From positions 1,699,001-1,763,000 of the forward strand of contig CAJQUW010005533.1 of assembly GCA_907163375.1 (NCBI GenBank): a stretch of DNA of 64,000 nucleotides. The letters run 5' to 3'. Shown here one piece after another: positions 41,493-55,400 of this stretch. The stretch comes from Prostheceraeus crozeri. Its lineage: Eukaryota > Platyhelminthes > Polycladida > Euryleptidae. How positions within the stretch are numbered: the first letter of the stretch is position 1; the number at the start of each line of letters is the position of its first letter. Both the position numbers and the translations under genes were made by a program. Below the pieces are notes generated by a model. That model saw only the letters and a list, made by a program, of their open reading frames with translations. It ran no database searches and was not told the origin of the DNA.

Positions 41493-42160
41493 AGGGGTGC
41501 GCAACCTGCGGCCGTGACAATGAGAAGTAAATGAAAAAGAATATTGTACATGTGTATTGCAAATATTTCTGGAGTTCAAGGCAATCGAAAAATAATCGTC
41601 ACTATAGTAGCATGCTAGTCACCTTGTGACTGTCGAACACCTTTATGTCCATTTTGCTTGAAAAAATGCGCGCCCGCAGGTGCGATGAAGGCGTTCAAGC
41701 AGTTCGATAACTCATAAATAGAACATGCGCTTAACCCAGAATTTAGTGCGCGCTTCGACGACTTCAACGCACTTGCTCCTACAAAAAAACTCGTTGCCTC
41801 GCCGCATCTGATCCAGATAGAAGAGGTTCCATTCGACCTTCAAATAGAAATGATCGAGTTGAAGGTGAATGATTGTCTTGTGAAACAGTTCGAAAATGGT
41901 GATATTTTGCATGAAATATGTAAATCAGCTGTGGAATATCCAAGATTGCGAGAGTTGGCCCAAAATGTTTTATTTCTATTAGGAAGCAAATACGTTGCGA
42001 GGCAGCGTTCTTTAAATTGAAGTTCATAAAAAACAAGTACTGGACGCGCTTAACAGAAAAACAAACTCGAGAATAGTTTACGTTTGATGACATCCTCTCA
42101 AATGCCTGATTTTCAAAGTTTGGTCAACGACGGACAACAGCAAGTTAGTCACTGAGTCTT
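41493..42160 (+). mobile_element. hAT transposase relic (dimerisation domain)
   Basis: CAGGGGTGCGCAACCTGCGGCC at about 41493 looks like a hAT terminus. From about 41755 broken frames read FDDFNALAPTKKLVASP, VPFDLQIEMIELKVNDCLVK, ILHEI(C)KSAVEYPRLRELA, then FFKLKFIKNKYWTRLTEKQT. This is the carboxy-terminal hAT dimerisation domain in the style of GTF2IRD2/ZBED5-type elements. Only the end of the transposase survives, and I see no matching right terminus. Confidence 0.65.
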
Positions 42161-42980
42161 ACAATAATGCTGTAATTTAACTGATATTGTATTGATCTAT
42201 TTAGATTTTGTGCATTTTCATAAATAAGATATGTTAAAATTTCAGTTGCTCATTTACCATTAAATTTTAGGCTCACGTTTTGGGTTTTCACGATGTTTAC
42301 TGCCACAATAATTGATTAATATTTTTATTTGATTTTTTGAAATTGATTTACTCCGTGCAGCAGAACCCTTTGATTCGCTTTCTAAAAATTATCCATCCTT
42401 TTTGGAAATAGGCCTACCCACAGCCGTAATTGTTGCAGTTTTGGACTCTCAGCTGGCTATGTCTCAAGCTCATTAATTGCTGATATGAAAACTTTGTCAA
42501 CAATCTATTTTTGGTGTTGACCTATGAATGTAGTGACGGCTTTCATCTTGAACATTGATTTATGCCAACTTGCACCTATAGGCTAACAGGCCACGCGCGA
42601 TCATGTGCGAAAGCAAAATATTCCCACTTATCGATCTTACAACACGAGCATGTTGTAGGCGGTAACTAAATGAATTCCACGCATTATGCACCATCATGGA
42701 CTTGCGCAAAATCTTTTTTATCTAATAGTAAAATTTTTGGTTGGAATTTCCACACACTCTGAGACCCTATCTACCATACTTCTACTGATTCAATTGAAAT
42801 GAAATGCTGCATGCAGAATTACTGTCAAAAAATGATGATCTTTCATGGACATGGGCGGTTGATATATCCACAATTCAAAAAGGTGAAATAGAAAAACATG
42901 GCTCCGTGGTCCGCTGCCCCCTCCTCCTCAAGTCTCTAGAGGTCAATGGCCATATATGAAAAGATGTAGGTATGCTAGGT
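42161..42980. other. intergenic, no recognised content
   Basis: AT-rich sequence without coding or repeat signatures that I can name. Confidence 0.4.
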
Positions 42981-42983
42981 GTA

Positions 42984-44327
42984 CCGGGTGAGTCAAAAGT
43001 CTTTGCCAATTCAGCAACCTATCAAATGTGAACCTATTAGCAACATATCGAAGTGAAAATAGGCAAGCACTTTCTATGCAAGGTTCTTTCCATACTACCC
43101 GTAAGCCATGAACTTCTACAATTTCTCCGTTTCATGAACAAACAGTTATATGAACTTTGATAGGCTACACTGCTACATATCACAATCACTATTGCTATCC
43201 AACAAGGAGCACAAAATTCACGATAGAATTACTATTACCTCCTGGGCTATTCAAAATAACCGTAGAAGAATGCCGTCAAGAATTTTTCTAAGAATTCATC
43301 AAGTAAACAACGTTGAGGAGAGCTGTCCCCTATTGGAGAGACAAACTATTGGAGACCTGTAATCTTTCAATAAGACCGTCCTCTTTCGGCAGGCCTGTGA
43401 CTGCAACTGCGATGACAGCAGTGAAGTAACAGTAGAAGCAATGTCTGCAGACCCCATCCATCTCTACTCGAAGGCTATCTGATCAGGAAAGCGTTTCTCA
43501 AACGTCAGTGTGTCGAATTTTGAAAAGCAGCAAACTGCATCCGTACAAACCAATTTATTCATCATGCATCAGCGATGGAGACATCGACAGAAGAGTTCAA
43601 TTTTGCGAGGAGATTATATCAAAGTTCACAAGATATCCAGCATTCGAATGAAGAATCACTTTTTCTGACTAAGGCGTATTCAATCTTGTTATTGACGCGA
43701 ATAAACACAATGTTCATTACTAGTGATCTGAAAATCCAATGAATCGCATTTGTGCATTTTCAATCCTGGCCAAAGTGCAAGTCTGATAGCGTGGACGCTC
43801 ATTGGCTATTATAACTTTGTAGCTGTTGATATATGCACAGAAACGATGACTGGAGAACAACATTGCTCTATTTTATTTGTTAAAGTTGGGCCGCATTTCA
43901 CGAGAAGGCGTGAAATATTGTGCCAGCAAGACACCTTCCCACTACCACCGAAACGTCGAGAAATCTTGATAAATATTTGTCGAATCAGTAGAGATCGGAG
44001 TGGGCCAGTTGAATGACCAGCTAAATCACTTGACTTGAGTGCTTGCGACTATTGGTTGTGGTCATATCTGACCTTAAAAGTCTACGTTGACGGAGAAAAG
44101 GTAAAATTGCAACCGATATTGAAAATATCCTATTGGATATGTTTAGAAGACCTTTTCTTGCTTTCATAAAACGACAAGGGACTTGCTTCGACAATGATGT
44201 AGGACTTTTCGAATTCTGATTTTTAGTGATATGACACCATCCTACTTACATATGAATGAAACATATGTTTTTATTTCACCGAATTGAAATGTTCTTTTCA
44301 GTTGGCAAAGACTTTTGACGCACCCGG
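42984..44327 (+). mobile_element. mariner-like element relic with intact ends
   Basis: The terminal inverted repeats start CCGGGTGAGTCAAAAGTC (left) and CCGGGTGCGTCAAAAGTC (right, reverse complement) and match at 25 of 26 positions. They are flanked by TA at 42982-42983 and 44328-44329, the mariner/Tc1 target. At 1,344 bp it has a standard length. The interior decays through several frames but keeps an amino-terminal region (about 43250-43370), SVCRILKSSKLHPYKPIY (about 43515) and, near 44030, LSACDYWLWSYLTLKVYVDG, the typical segment following the third catalytic residue. The transposase is dead. Confidence 0.8.
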
Positions 44328-44329
44328 TA

Positions 44330-45090
44330 CTTGGCTAAGCGAATAAAATGTTCTAATAAATATGTTGAAATAGGCCTACGTAAGTTTTCTGTTATTCGAT
44401 TTGATTCGCGAATCACAACCCGATTCGATTCGACTGTAAACTTGACGATTCGCAGGTCTCCAAATCCAACTGATAAAGCGGTGCATATTCCAGTACTCCA
44501 TCACCACTGTGATGCGAGCGAAGAATTGATACCATACAGAAAAAACAAAGTGAAACATCAATTAAAGATCACTTTTATCTACGTTTTCTCGCACATTATT
44601 TTATCTCATAATAGACATCCAGTCGTCTTAACCGAAGTAGGGATATGTGGATCCTAATGGAAGTAAATCCATAATGTCACAACTTTGTTGTGTATAGATT
44701 TCCAATTCTGAAAGACTAAAGATTGCCTAATGTCTCTTACATTGCTTTCCGCTCATTTATGTAGGCTTTTCAGTTATTATTACTTTAGTGTTATTGATAA
44801 TTTCATGGCAAGGCCTGAGGATAGATGACCAGCTGCTGTTTAATGGTACTTATTGTTATTTTAATAAATTACTTGAATATCGACCTGAAATTATAGGAAA
44901 TTCAAACATTATTAAATTACTCTTGTCAATTAATGCAAACGAGGCATGAAATCTGGACATGAAGTCCTCGCTAAATTCTCATTAAATTTAAATCTTTTGC
45001 CGCTAGTTCAATTTGTTTTTGCTGGGCATGGACCGATGTCCATCTCTATTGAGTTCAGCATTGAGTTCTTATTTACCTCATTAACAAAAA
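44330..45090. other. intergenic, no recognised content
   Basis: The open stretch at 44331-44657 has no recognisable domain. Otherwise AT-rich DNA. Confidence 0.35.
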
Positions 45091-45094
45091 GACA

Positions 45095-45400
45095 CCATGA
45101 TGGAATATATATGTCAGTTTTTTCCATGTTAAGCGTAATTTGCCAACTGAAGACATTTCTGCCAACAGAAAAACTGGTTAAAATATATTGTGTATGCATC
45201 CGTGGTGTTTTGGAGTACTGTGCGCCATTATTCTGCCAATTGAATGTGCTACGCAGGAGAAAGCTATCGAGCGAGTACACAGCGATGTCATGAGATCACT
45301 TGTAGCAATAGTGATTGTGCCTCTTCATATTTCGATCATTAGAGCTATCGTCGCGAGATTGCTGTTTTTAGACTTTTCACATCGATGTTAGGTGACCAGA
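45095..45400 (+). mobile_element. LINE fragment, reverse-transcriptase carboxy terminus
   Basis: Broken frames read LKTFLPTEKLVKIYCVCIRG, VLEYCAPLFCQLN and, in a shifted frame, TQEKAIERVHSDVMRSL. The VRSVLEYxxPVW-type motif is typical of CR1/Jockey-like LINEs downstream of the RT domain. At least one frameshift, near 45250. Confidence 0.6.
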
Positions 45401-46347
45401 CTCACCCTCTTTAACGAACATCTGCGATTACATGGGTGACTTTAATGTTTGTTTACTCGGTCGCTATCGGCCTTTGCAGTTACCCCGAGATGCATAGGAT
45501 TACATGTATTTTCCTAACGTAAGTAGCATATTTTCTTTAAAAGATGAATATTTTCCTGCTTCCTCTTCGTTAGTGAGTGTTAAGGAATTAGATTTCCTTT
45601 TATACTTTCCTCAATATTGTCAGTAAGCCCATCACGTGTTTAGTCATAGGTAGCACCTACTATCTTGATAGGATGATAGAAAATAGGTATTTTGAAGAAA
45701 TTTCAATAATATTATACTGAGCAGTGCGTGGTAATGACACGGTGAACTAACTACATGTATATTATGCTTTATTGGATTGAAGAGACGGCTAAAATGTCAA
45801 ACGATCTAAGTTTAAGTCAATACATATTTGTGATTGTGTAAAACCTTAACTTATAGTGTGGGACTGATAATTGTCTCTTAATAAAGTACGAGTAGTTGAA
45901 GCCATCGATCCATTACAGAAAGAGGTGTAGTGATTTAAATTAAATACATCTAGGATGCCCCTTTGAAGTGAGGTGGCACACAATTAGATAACAGACTTTG
46001 TGATCAATGATAAATTATAAAAAGATCTAGCAAAAAGCAACTGCGTTAACTAGTGCCGCATACCGCCGCTTATGTAATATGAAACCTTTCGTCAAGAAAT
46101 ATCGATTACTTAAACATGATTCTGTTTTTCCTCAACAAAAATTTGGTCATGATTTGTAAGTGAAACTCACTTTGTCGAGAAACGAAATCTGGAAAACAGT
46201 GTCAATCTATTATTTCAAAGTTCTTTCATAATAATAGTGAAAAGTGGTAATGTATTGCCTGCATTCATTCATATTTCATACCACCCCTTATTGTATATTT
46301 CTGCCCACCAAACTACTAGCATTTCAAAAAGCATCTTTCCATTTCAG
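45401..46347 (+). other. upstream flank of the polymerase gene
   Basis: No coding similarity. A pyrimidine-rich CTTTCCATTTCAG at 46335-46347 looks like a splice acceptor directly before the first polymerase exon, so a 5' untranslated or short coding exon may lie in this stretch. I cannot locate it. Confidence 0.4.
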
Positions 46348-46369
46348 CTTTGGTTGGCAAGTTCTAAAT

Positions 46370-46482
46370 ATGGATTCCCCGGTTATATATATTTTACCTG
46401 ATAAAATTCAAAAGACGCGTTTGAATATATATTGCGAACAGATGAAGAAGAAGGGAATTCGTTTCAAACAGACTCTTGAACT
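46370..46482 (+). CDS. POLM: polymerase exon 1 (BRCT first half)
   Basis: From ATG at 46370: MDSPVIYILPDKIQKTRLNI and onward to FKQTLE plus two bases, donor GTAAGT at 46483. It aligns with VVFILEKKMGTTRRAFLMEL...KGFRVENEL of TdT. The frame is open upstream through the acceptor-like CAG at 46347 (FGWQVLN precedes the Met), so the true start could lie in an upstream exon. Confidence 0.75.
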
Positions 46483-49400
46483 GTAAGTTCGATGATGATA
46501 TTCTTGAAGTTTTATGAAGATGCCGACTCATGTTTATAAGATGAATCAATCCTTTTTCCGAAATTGAGGAACTCTCAAGGAGCCATAGAAAAATCTGCTA
46601 GAATAGTTACATTTTTTATGATGCCATATTACTACTACTGACGCCACAGCTGCAAAGATCACTTTTAATAGACACCATCCTTTAATTTAACACTTTAAAA
46701 TGAGAGAAAATCGAAGAAACTAAAATCTTGCAGTAGATTTCGTTTAAAATGAGGTGAAAATATCGAAATCACAATCGGTCGCGCATAAATGATCATCCCA
46801 TTACATATAAATTGCAATCTACAATCCATTCGTTCCCAACTTATCCCTATCATTACACAAGAAATACGGCATCAGTTTTCTACATTCATAGAAATTTCTT
46901 GGCTCTTATGTACTGCAGGGTTTTCAGCAAGACGTTCTACGATCTGATTGAAGTCTCAGTGACTATTCCTCTTTACTCAGAAGGAAAGTGCGTGTTTATG
47001 GTACTGAGATTTGTGTACTCTGTCAAAGTACATCAAACCATGATATCTGCAATGTCATATTGTGCGTCAACGAAATACAATGCAAATTTTGTTCGGCAAA
47101 GTATTTCGGTGAAGCGAGAAGGATTATCAGGACAAGATTGAAAGAGCATAATTTTATTATCACCGAATTCATTAGTGCATAGACATCTCATTTCACTTTA
47201 CAATGATCCGATCTTCGACGTAATTTCATAGAATATCATTCATCGTGAACTGCAGAATACCCAAATAAAGCAAAGAGCTTGAGGAAGAGTGAGAGATCCG
47301 CTCCAAGAATCCCTTTATAAATGTCCAACATTCAGTGTATTGACTGGTGACAAAGCCTACGGCAAAATATTGAATAGTGAATTTCAATTTTGTTGCAAAA
47401 CAAATCGGTCGAAGAAAGCTATTTTTCTTTTCACTATGATGTGACAAAAGCAGTTATTGAGCCTTGTAAATCCTTGAATTAGCCGTTGAATCCCCAATTT
47501 AAAAGTGAAATTTTTAACATTGGGGAAAATTTTAGTTCCCCTTGAAAATTTTAGTTTAAAAATCGAAGGTCCTTGGTTGAAGAACTGAAAGTTCATAATT
47601 GGTCTCGAATCTTCGACAATTAAATTTTCCCAATTACATATAACTAATACAATGTACTGAGAAAATCTGAATTGATGTTCGATTTACAGACTTTTCAAAA
47701 TGAGCTGTAAATCATCACTTTTGCGCTCTTATTTCAGAGGATATTCAGTTGGACAACTTTGCTTCATTTTTATCGACAACCATTCCGGCCGATTACTGGA
47801 CTCGAAACCGCTTGAAATCTTCTTTCAACACGTTTTTCCAGGTCTTCTTGTGTTTTCCTTCTCTTTTTCCCATCCACATGACTTTTCTGACTCACTCCGC
47901 TTCATCTCTACCTGCCTTGTGGCCAAACCAATGCAGACTTTACCTTCTCACGATGTATTTGATGTTCTCAAGACCCAGTGCTTTTCTGATGCTGTCATTC
48001 GATTTCTTGTCTTTCAGTCTGACGTCACCATATCATCCACAGTTCCGCACGCTCGACCATCTTCTCATGGTGTGAAAACAATGGTCATGACTTTCAACCA
48101 AAAAGCATGACTTGCCGCACCACGCAGGCTCCATCGAGATGGTCCTCTACGTCAGGAGGCCACATATTATTCTTGTCATTAACACTGACTCAACCTCTCG
48201 CCTTCAGAGCCAACGATGAACATTTTATAGAAATAACACAGAGACAACGAAGCATTTTGCTTTTTTAAAAAATAAAATAATATTTATCTTGCTATCTTAT
48301 AGCGCCATAGTGCATGCTCTTGCAATAGTACTCGCATGAGTTACATCAGCTAATTTGTATTTTGGGTCACTTTGCAGATCAGAAATTGATGCTATCGTTA
48401 CTGAATATGACAGCATGGAACAGGTTTCATCTTCGTTGAAGAAGTCAGGTTTAGACGCGGACTGTGAGAGTATAGCTGTTATTTCAACGAAGTGGCTATC
48501 TGAGTGCTTGAAAGCTGGCAAATACATTTCGATTGAAGAACGGCATCGAATTTCAAGTCAGGTGCGGCACATTTGCGTCTTTCAGTGTTAAAAACTGACT
48601 AACGTATACACAGAATTAAATATTTTGTTTATCTGCTTCGCGCAGATGAATCTAATTCTGTGACCGTATATCTTCTAATAAACGCTCCCGGCGTTTATTT
48701 TTTCGCTGAGATTTTAGTCAGGCGTTGAATAGAGAACAGGCTTTTATTAATTCATGTCAGTGACGAAACATTGTTTTCTTATATTTAGGAGTCAGCATTT
48801 CTTAAAATATTGACCGTAGGCTATACTTTAAGTGGGTCCTATTATTAGCATTGTTATATACGTATGCAGTACTGTAATCAACATGAAGATTATTGCCTTT
48901 GCATAACGGTATCCTGCTTTTTGCCTCAATCAGAAATGCTCCAGTAAGCCTGTAGTAAGAAAAACAAGCTTCTCCAAGTCAGTGCATGAGAAATCGTTTA
49001 ATTACTTTCATTAGTATCACATCAGCTATTATCAGAGACCTCATCCAAAGCGCACACATCATCCTCCTCTGACTCAGTTGATGTCAGAACGGAGTTACCT
49101 GTAACTGACGTCGTTTCGAAGATATTTTTGACTTTTGGATTACTTCTAAAATATTCTATCATGGTATCCTCTCAGCCATCTCGAGCGTTGGTTATTCCAC
49201 ATTGCTTCATCGAAGACTGTATCTGGGTAACTGGAGTATCTTTCCATGCTTCGTGTATCCAAGTCGAAATCTGAAAAAAAGGACGGAGGCCGCATGTTGC
49301 CCGCATTGCCGATCATTCATCATAGAAGCTTGACAGTCTCGATTTGAAACTCCTGTTCCACGACACATCAGGCGCCTGAATTTTGCCGGTACAATCACTG

Positions 49401-52400
49401 ATGCTATTGACAACTTGCGAAAATGGTTTTTTGTTGGTTCAGAGGTTTGACATCTAAATCAATTCCATATCATTAGTCTCTTCGAGAAAGAAAGCTTGCC
49501 GACGACACGGTTTAAGTAATCAACAGTCAGAGAGTCATCCATTCAACTTTTATATCGTAGGCACACACAACACCACTGAATATTGAAACAAATGAAGCCA
49601 ACATGCGACAAGCGAGTGTTATCGATAAAGTAATTGGCAAACCACGTTTGAGCTGATTTCAATAAGTGACTGACATTACCACCGGTGGATGAGATGTACT
49701 TATTTTACGCTATCGATATCAGAAGTGTCAAGCTGTGACCTGTCGCAGCTTAGGAATTAGATTCATCTGTGCGTGTCTTTGGTTTCCTAGAAAAGAAGAA
49801 TCATATCTAGCCTTCATATCGAAATGGTACATCACAGAATTAGACAACTTGCTCCTTCTGGAATGGATAATTCGTGTATCGCTTGCTATTGGAAATGGCA
49901 AACAATAAGCTGTCAGCAGAGGACACCAGAGCCAGTGACAGACACGTGTTTGCTGCGATATCACTTCGTACACACCAAAACACACATCGTCTAGCTAAAA
50001 TTCGATTCAGTGTATGCACTATGCAGTAAGGAATGGTGAGAGGACGATGGTGAAATCATCAAGTGAACTAATTTTCGTACGCCTGCTACTTTTTTTAATA
50101 ATGATCGGAAGGGACAACATTATGGAGAACACTTTGTGCGCAATGATCTGAATTCTTCGAATCTGAAGGAATTGTGGCTATCGAAGCACTTTGCTGGAAC
50201 TCACATTAATCCGCAAGCGACGCACGACTTTTTTTTCTCTGGAAAGTATTAGGAATTCCTTTTTGCCCACTTAATTGGTTCCTCGATGTGCCGTCAATTT
50301 CGCATTAATCACACTTCTAGCAAACCGAAGCAGATGAACAAAATATTTAATTCTGTGGTCAAGTTGCTTCGATTCTTCTTTGCTTTAGTTTTGCTCAACT
50401 AAGTGTAGGCTGCTTTCTTCAGGCTTCAAACGAAGCTGTGGACATTCCTGCAGAAACGGCTGTGGAATACGCTTGTCAACGACCTTCTCCATTGAAACAT
50501 TTCAATGAACGATTTGTGGTAAGTTTATTATCGAAATTCTCTTCTTTGCAAGACAGTGATGACGTACAGCTCAGTAATCACGGACCCTGTTTAAAAATTA
50601 ACATTATCTTTCAGATGGCATTTCGAATTCTTTCAAAGTTTTCTGAATTTCGATATGGTGTCTCTTCGGAACAACAATTCTATGCGAAAGCTTTGGCATT
50701 TGATCGCGCTGCTGCCGCATTAATCAATCTGCAACACGAAGTCAAAGCTGTACAAGAAGTAAAGTGCATTCGCCACTTAGGAAAACACGCCCTTCGTATA
50801 GTTGAGGTAAATGAAATGTTGGCTTGTACTTCATGCTTTTTCGATATTTGATCATAACTCACCGATTTTGAATTGGGGGTAGCGAAAGCGTTTCCACGAA
50901 TGAGAGAAGTCAATGTTAGAAATTCACCATGCTAGACATTCACCTCAACGTCGGATCTCTCTTTTGCGAACGCAGTTAGACTATAATAACTTAATTACAA
51001 CCTATCATAAAAAGATGCTTCTCGACCGGAAACTTTTTTGCAACTTTGCTCCATTTTTCAAAAGAACAAAATCTGACTATGTTATTACAACCAGTCGAGG
51101 AGGAGTGGCGTTAAAGCCTCATTGTTACGATCAAACTTTAGCGTCACTGCTCCCTCACTCGTGACTTGGGCGGTGCTGACATAGTCATATTTTAGATTTG
51201 GCGCTGTAATTCTTTTAGAGCGGATGCCGCTCCTGCCGATTTCCTGGTGCACTCGGAGCTCGACCGCACGACCAAAAGACCACTAAGCCAAGCACCTTAC
51301 TGATGTGCCATGGAGACCAGAAAGTTCAGGCTGCATTGATTTGCTAGTCGCAAAAACATTTGTGATGCAATTAATGCAAAATATTCAAAATCTTCACTAC
51401 TTTTCCCTTTCATGATCTGCCCAAGATCAGTTGATCACAGGCTCACAGCTATCTGGGCTATTCTCATCAATCGAAGTTCAAGCATCTCTACGTTAACACA
51501 GTTGTCAACATGTCATGCATAGAGATATCATCATGAGATGCATCGGGAATGTGATAATGTTCCACATGCGCTCTACCTTCAAATTCTTCGGTATCATGAA
51601 AATTCCTTCACTAAGCTCGAGGTTCTACAATGAATTCTACAATGAGTTCTAAAGTTCTATGAGAGTTCTACAATGAATAATACCTCAGGAATTATAGACA
51701 TGCTCGTAGTATGTCCTCATATCATACTCGCTTTATGTATGATTATGATGAGAAGTATTTACTAGAACATTAATATGACATTGTGCATTCCTCAAAGTGG
51801 TAGCTATTATAGCACTTGGTAGATGCACCCATTGAATTTTATTATATAAAAGGTTGACATAGAAATACATAATCTTGTCATTTTGCTTTTTATTAAATAT
51901 GCCACATAGTCACAGCGTTTTTGATTCGCTGAATAATTTTTCAAGATGACTATCATAAAATAAATTGAAAAATGAGAAATCAACTCCAAAATTTAGAATC
52001 TGTTCCAAAATTTACAAAGCTAAATTGATGAATGCACGTCCTCTCACTATGAAGACTTATATATCGTGTAATGTTGGCTGAAAATATCCTCAGTATTATA
52101 AATTCCTAAGTTTTATTAAAATTGAATTAGTTGAGTTTTGTTAAAATCACAAAAACGATATTTAAAACACTGAAATTGTGACTGTTGCGAAGCACGTGTG
52201 CTACCACTACTATTTCACAAATTTATAAGGAATTGACAGAGATTAGTTCTTTATTAGTATCAAAGTTTGCACATTAAAAAACTGAACATTGAACAGCCGT
52301 AGAATTGAATTGCATGTGTACTTTCAGGAAATTTTAAACTATGGGAAATCAGAAGAAGTTACTGAAATTCAATCAAACAGTGAATTCTTCAAAACCATGG

Positions 52401-55400
52401 AGGTGAGTGTTGTATTTTTCTAGTTGCCTAAATCACTCATGTACATGCATGACTGAGTAAGACTGTTGTAAAACCCCACGAAACATATGCGATCAAAAAT
52501 TCGAAGTTGATGTTAGCGCTCGTCATTTGAGTTAATCAGGAAGTCAAATTCACTCAACCTTTGAGTTCAAGGTAGCACATTTCTCTATAATGAAGCCGAC
52601 CTCAATAGATTACAACTCATTGGATTTTGATTTGACGGATGAGGTCTAATAAAGGCGCACATGCTGCATTTTTTACAAATCATTTAATCCATTTTTATGG
52701 CTTTTTAGTTTACAATTCTAGTCACCAAACGATCTAAGTTCGAATTCTTCCGGTACTAAATGCGTGCATCATTTTCACACCAACTTTATGAAAGCGGCAC
52801 GACTTCTTTGCTCTTCGTGCATCAAACAGAGAATTTCATTATTTCAAATATTTAAGACGGTGGTCCTGTGAATGGGGTCCTGTATTTTCTCGAATGTAAC
52901 CAGCCGGTTACAGGATTTTTGCAATCCAAAAAATGATGATAAATGATCAAAAAAATGATGAGTGAAAAAATGATAATCTCAAAAAAGCTAGCAGGATAAT
53001 AATTGCTGACAGCTATTGACTGTCAATACAGAAACGTTAGCCTTATTGATTTATTGATTAGTCGTGTATGGTGTCTCATTCCAAAAGTAGTGGCTTTGTA
53101 ATAAAACTCGTAAAAACCCCTTAATCGATAAATTTATGAGCGGGCTCTTTTCGGGGACGAGTTCTAATTGATAGAATGCGGTATACATTCAGTTAATGTG
53201 AACAATAATTTTTTCATCTGTTTCAACGCTTTAATGAGTATTCGGAATTGATTAATGGAAGGATATTAATTAATGAATATTCCATTAGCTTTAATACGTA
53301 GAATTGCAGTAATAACTGTCATTACAGAAAACTGTCATTTTAGGCATCAATTATTTGGCTGTATGTATTTTTTAGCTTTTCAATGACATTTATGGTGTTG
53401 GGCCATCAACCGCCTATCATTGGATTGAAAAGGGCTGGAAGGAGCTGTCTGATGTTGATGTAACGCAATTGAAACGTATTGACACCCGCATTTATTATGG
53501 TAAGTTTTTGCAGTCGCTTTCCTCAAATAAATTTCTGTTTACAGGTTGTTTCGGAGCGAATGTCTAAACTCATTTTTTCCTTGTATTCCAGTCCACAGAA
53601 ATCATAGTTTGATGCATTAAAGAAGATGAAGTCTTAACGTCACTCCCACCCTCAGCGGGGCATAGGACGGTGTTGATATAATCAGACTTTCACTTCATAA
53701 AAAATGTGATGCATGTAAACTTGACTGAATCTTGCAAGAGATGCAACTAATCCTACAACAAAATATTACAAGTTTACTGTTAAGAATTGAGAATTCTCCA
53801 CCATTGAGGCTTAATTTCCACCCTGTTAATTTCATTGAGCATCGTGAATAATTCAAAACAACAATAAAATCATGCCATATACCCCTACAATTTTTCGACC
53901 TACCATTCGAATGGTCACTTATCATAAAAGCCATTTTAGAATTTAGAAAATGCACGATTGATTTGTAATCGAGATACGGAGTCAGCTTTTCTTACACTAT
54001 TTTGTGATTAATTTTAGCCCCAAGATGAAGTTGCTTGGTATTCTTGACTCTCTAAGCACCGAAATTTAAGCTACTTTTTGCAGCAAAATGTTTGCTTTCA
54101 AAATCACTTGAATGCCGTTTAAGCAGAACTTCAATTTGCGTTGCATACTGACATGAATGCTTTAATATCATCACTGATTCTTAAATAAAGCGATCATTAC
54201 ATATATTTCCAGGGTAGTATGCCTATCGTGTATTTCCTTTAGGAGAGGAAACTCTCGTTTTTCTACTACTTGTTTTCCTTCCTGGTAAAATTCAATAATT
54301 CTCATGCGTGAATTGAATATCTTTTGATGATACATTACTTCGCTGGGAACTCTTTCTGTCCATTCCACTAAATATTACACGACATGAACTTATCGTTGAC
54401 AGGAGTGATTTCGCTGCAAAGAGCAGACTATTTGAAAATAATTTGTGTCGCTAACTGCACGACGTCATAACATCTATCTTTTCAACTTATGCAGACTTAC
54501 CCCTTTTCCGGCTTTACAGAAATTTCATTTTCGTGTCAGCAAAACTTGTGAATATGCTTGCAGGGATCACAATTAAAGGGGTCGATGAGATGATAGAGGA
54601 GCATGCAGAAAGTGTGGGGAAGATGCATGAGATTGGAAAGGGGTCATGCTATTTAGAGTCAAAAAGCACAATCCAAAAATTATAACTTGGTGTATGTCGA
54701 CATCACAACGTCTCTGACAACCAGCTCTGTCCCTTGTCACGTCAGAGTGAAAGTCCAGAGAGTGCACATTATAACTCAAATAATTGTTATGTTAATAATC
54801 ATTGTCCCTTTTTCCCGATTTACTTTATTTGGACATTTTTGTTAAATGCAAAGATTTCAAATAGCGTCGTGCTTCGGGGTCTGCTTTTATCAGAGTCAAT
54901 GAGAACATCTGTTTGAATGTTGAGAGTGGTTTCATTCCGATGGATTTATTGACTTCTGAACACACTGTGAAGTCCATTAAATGACTCTTTATGTGACTCG
55001 CAATCAGTCGTTGACCCTATCTTGACAAGGGAGTCGGACACTTTCGAAAATACGGTGAAAACATTAAAAGATAATTCAGCTCGAGTTGCGATTTGCGTAT
55101 ATCACCTCTTTGTCTACTTTAGTAGTTCAAATTCCCGGTTAGTAGACACCCTGATTACAAAAATTGTATAAAAAACGTTTCATGTCCTCTTAAGTCACGA
55201 TTTCTTCGGCATTGAACCCAACACGGTGGATTAAGCGGGAGGTGGATGTGAATCATCATACACTTCATTGGAGGCTCATCTTGATGAGTGTGTCAAGTTG
55301 AGTTGGTTCACGGGCCATATGAGGTCTCTTAGTGAATACTCTTGCCCTGCTATCACTCAGTTGTCGAGAAAACTGGAGAGCTAAATTCAAAGGTTAGATA

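Noticed and set aside
47700-48110. Two overlapping plus-strand open frames
   Set aside because: They are antisense shadows of a LINE tail that reads clearly on the minus strand.
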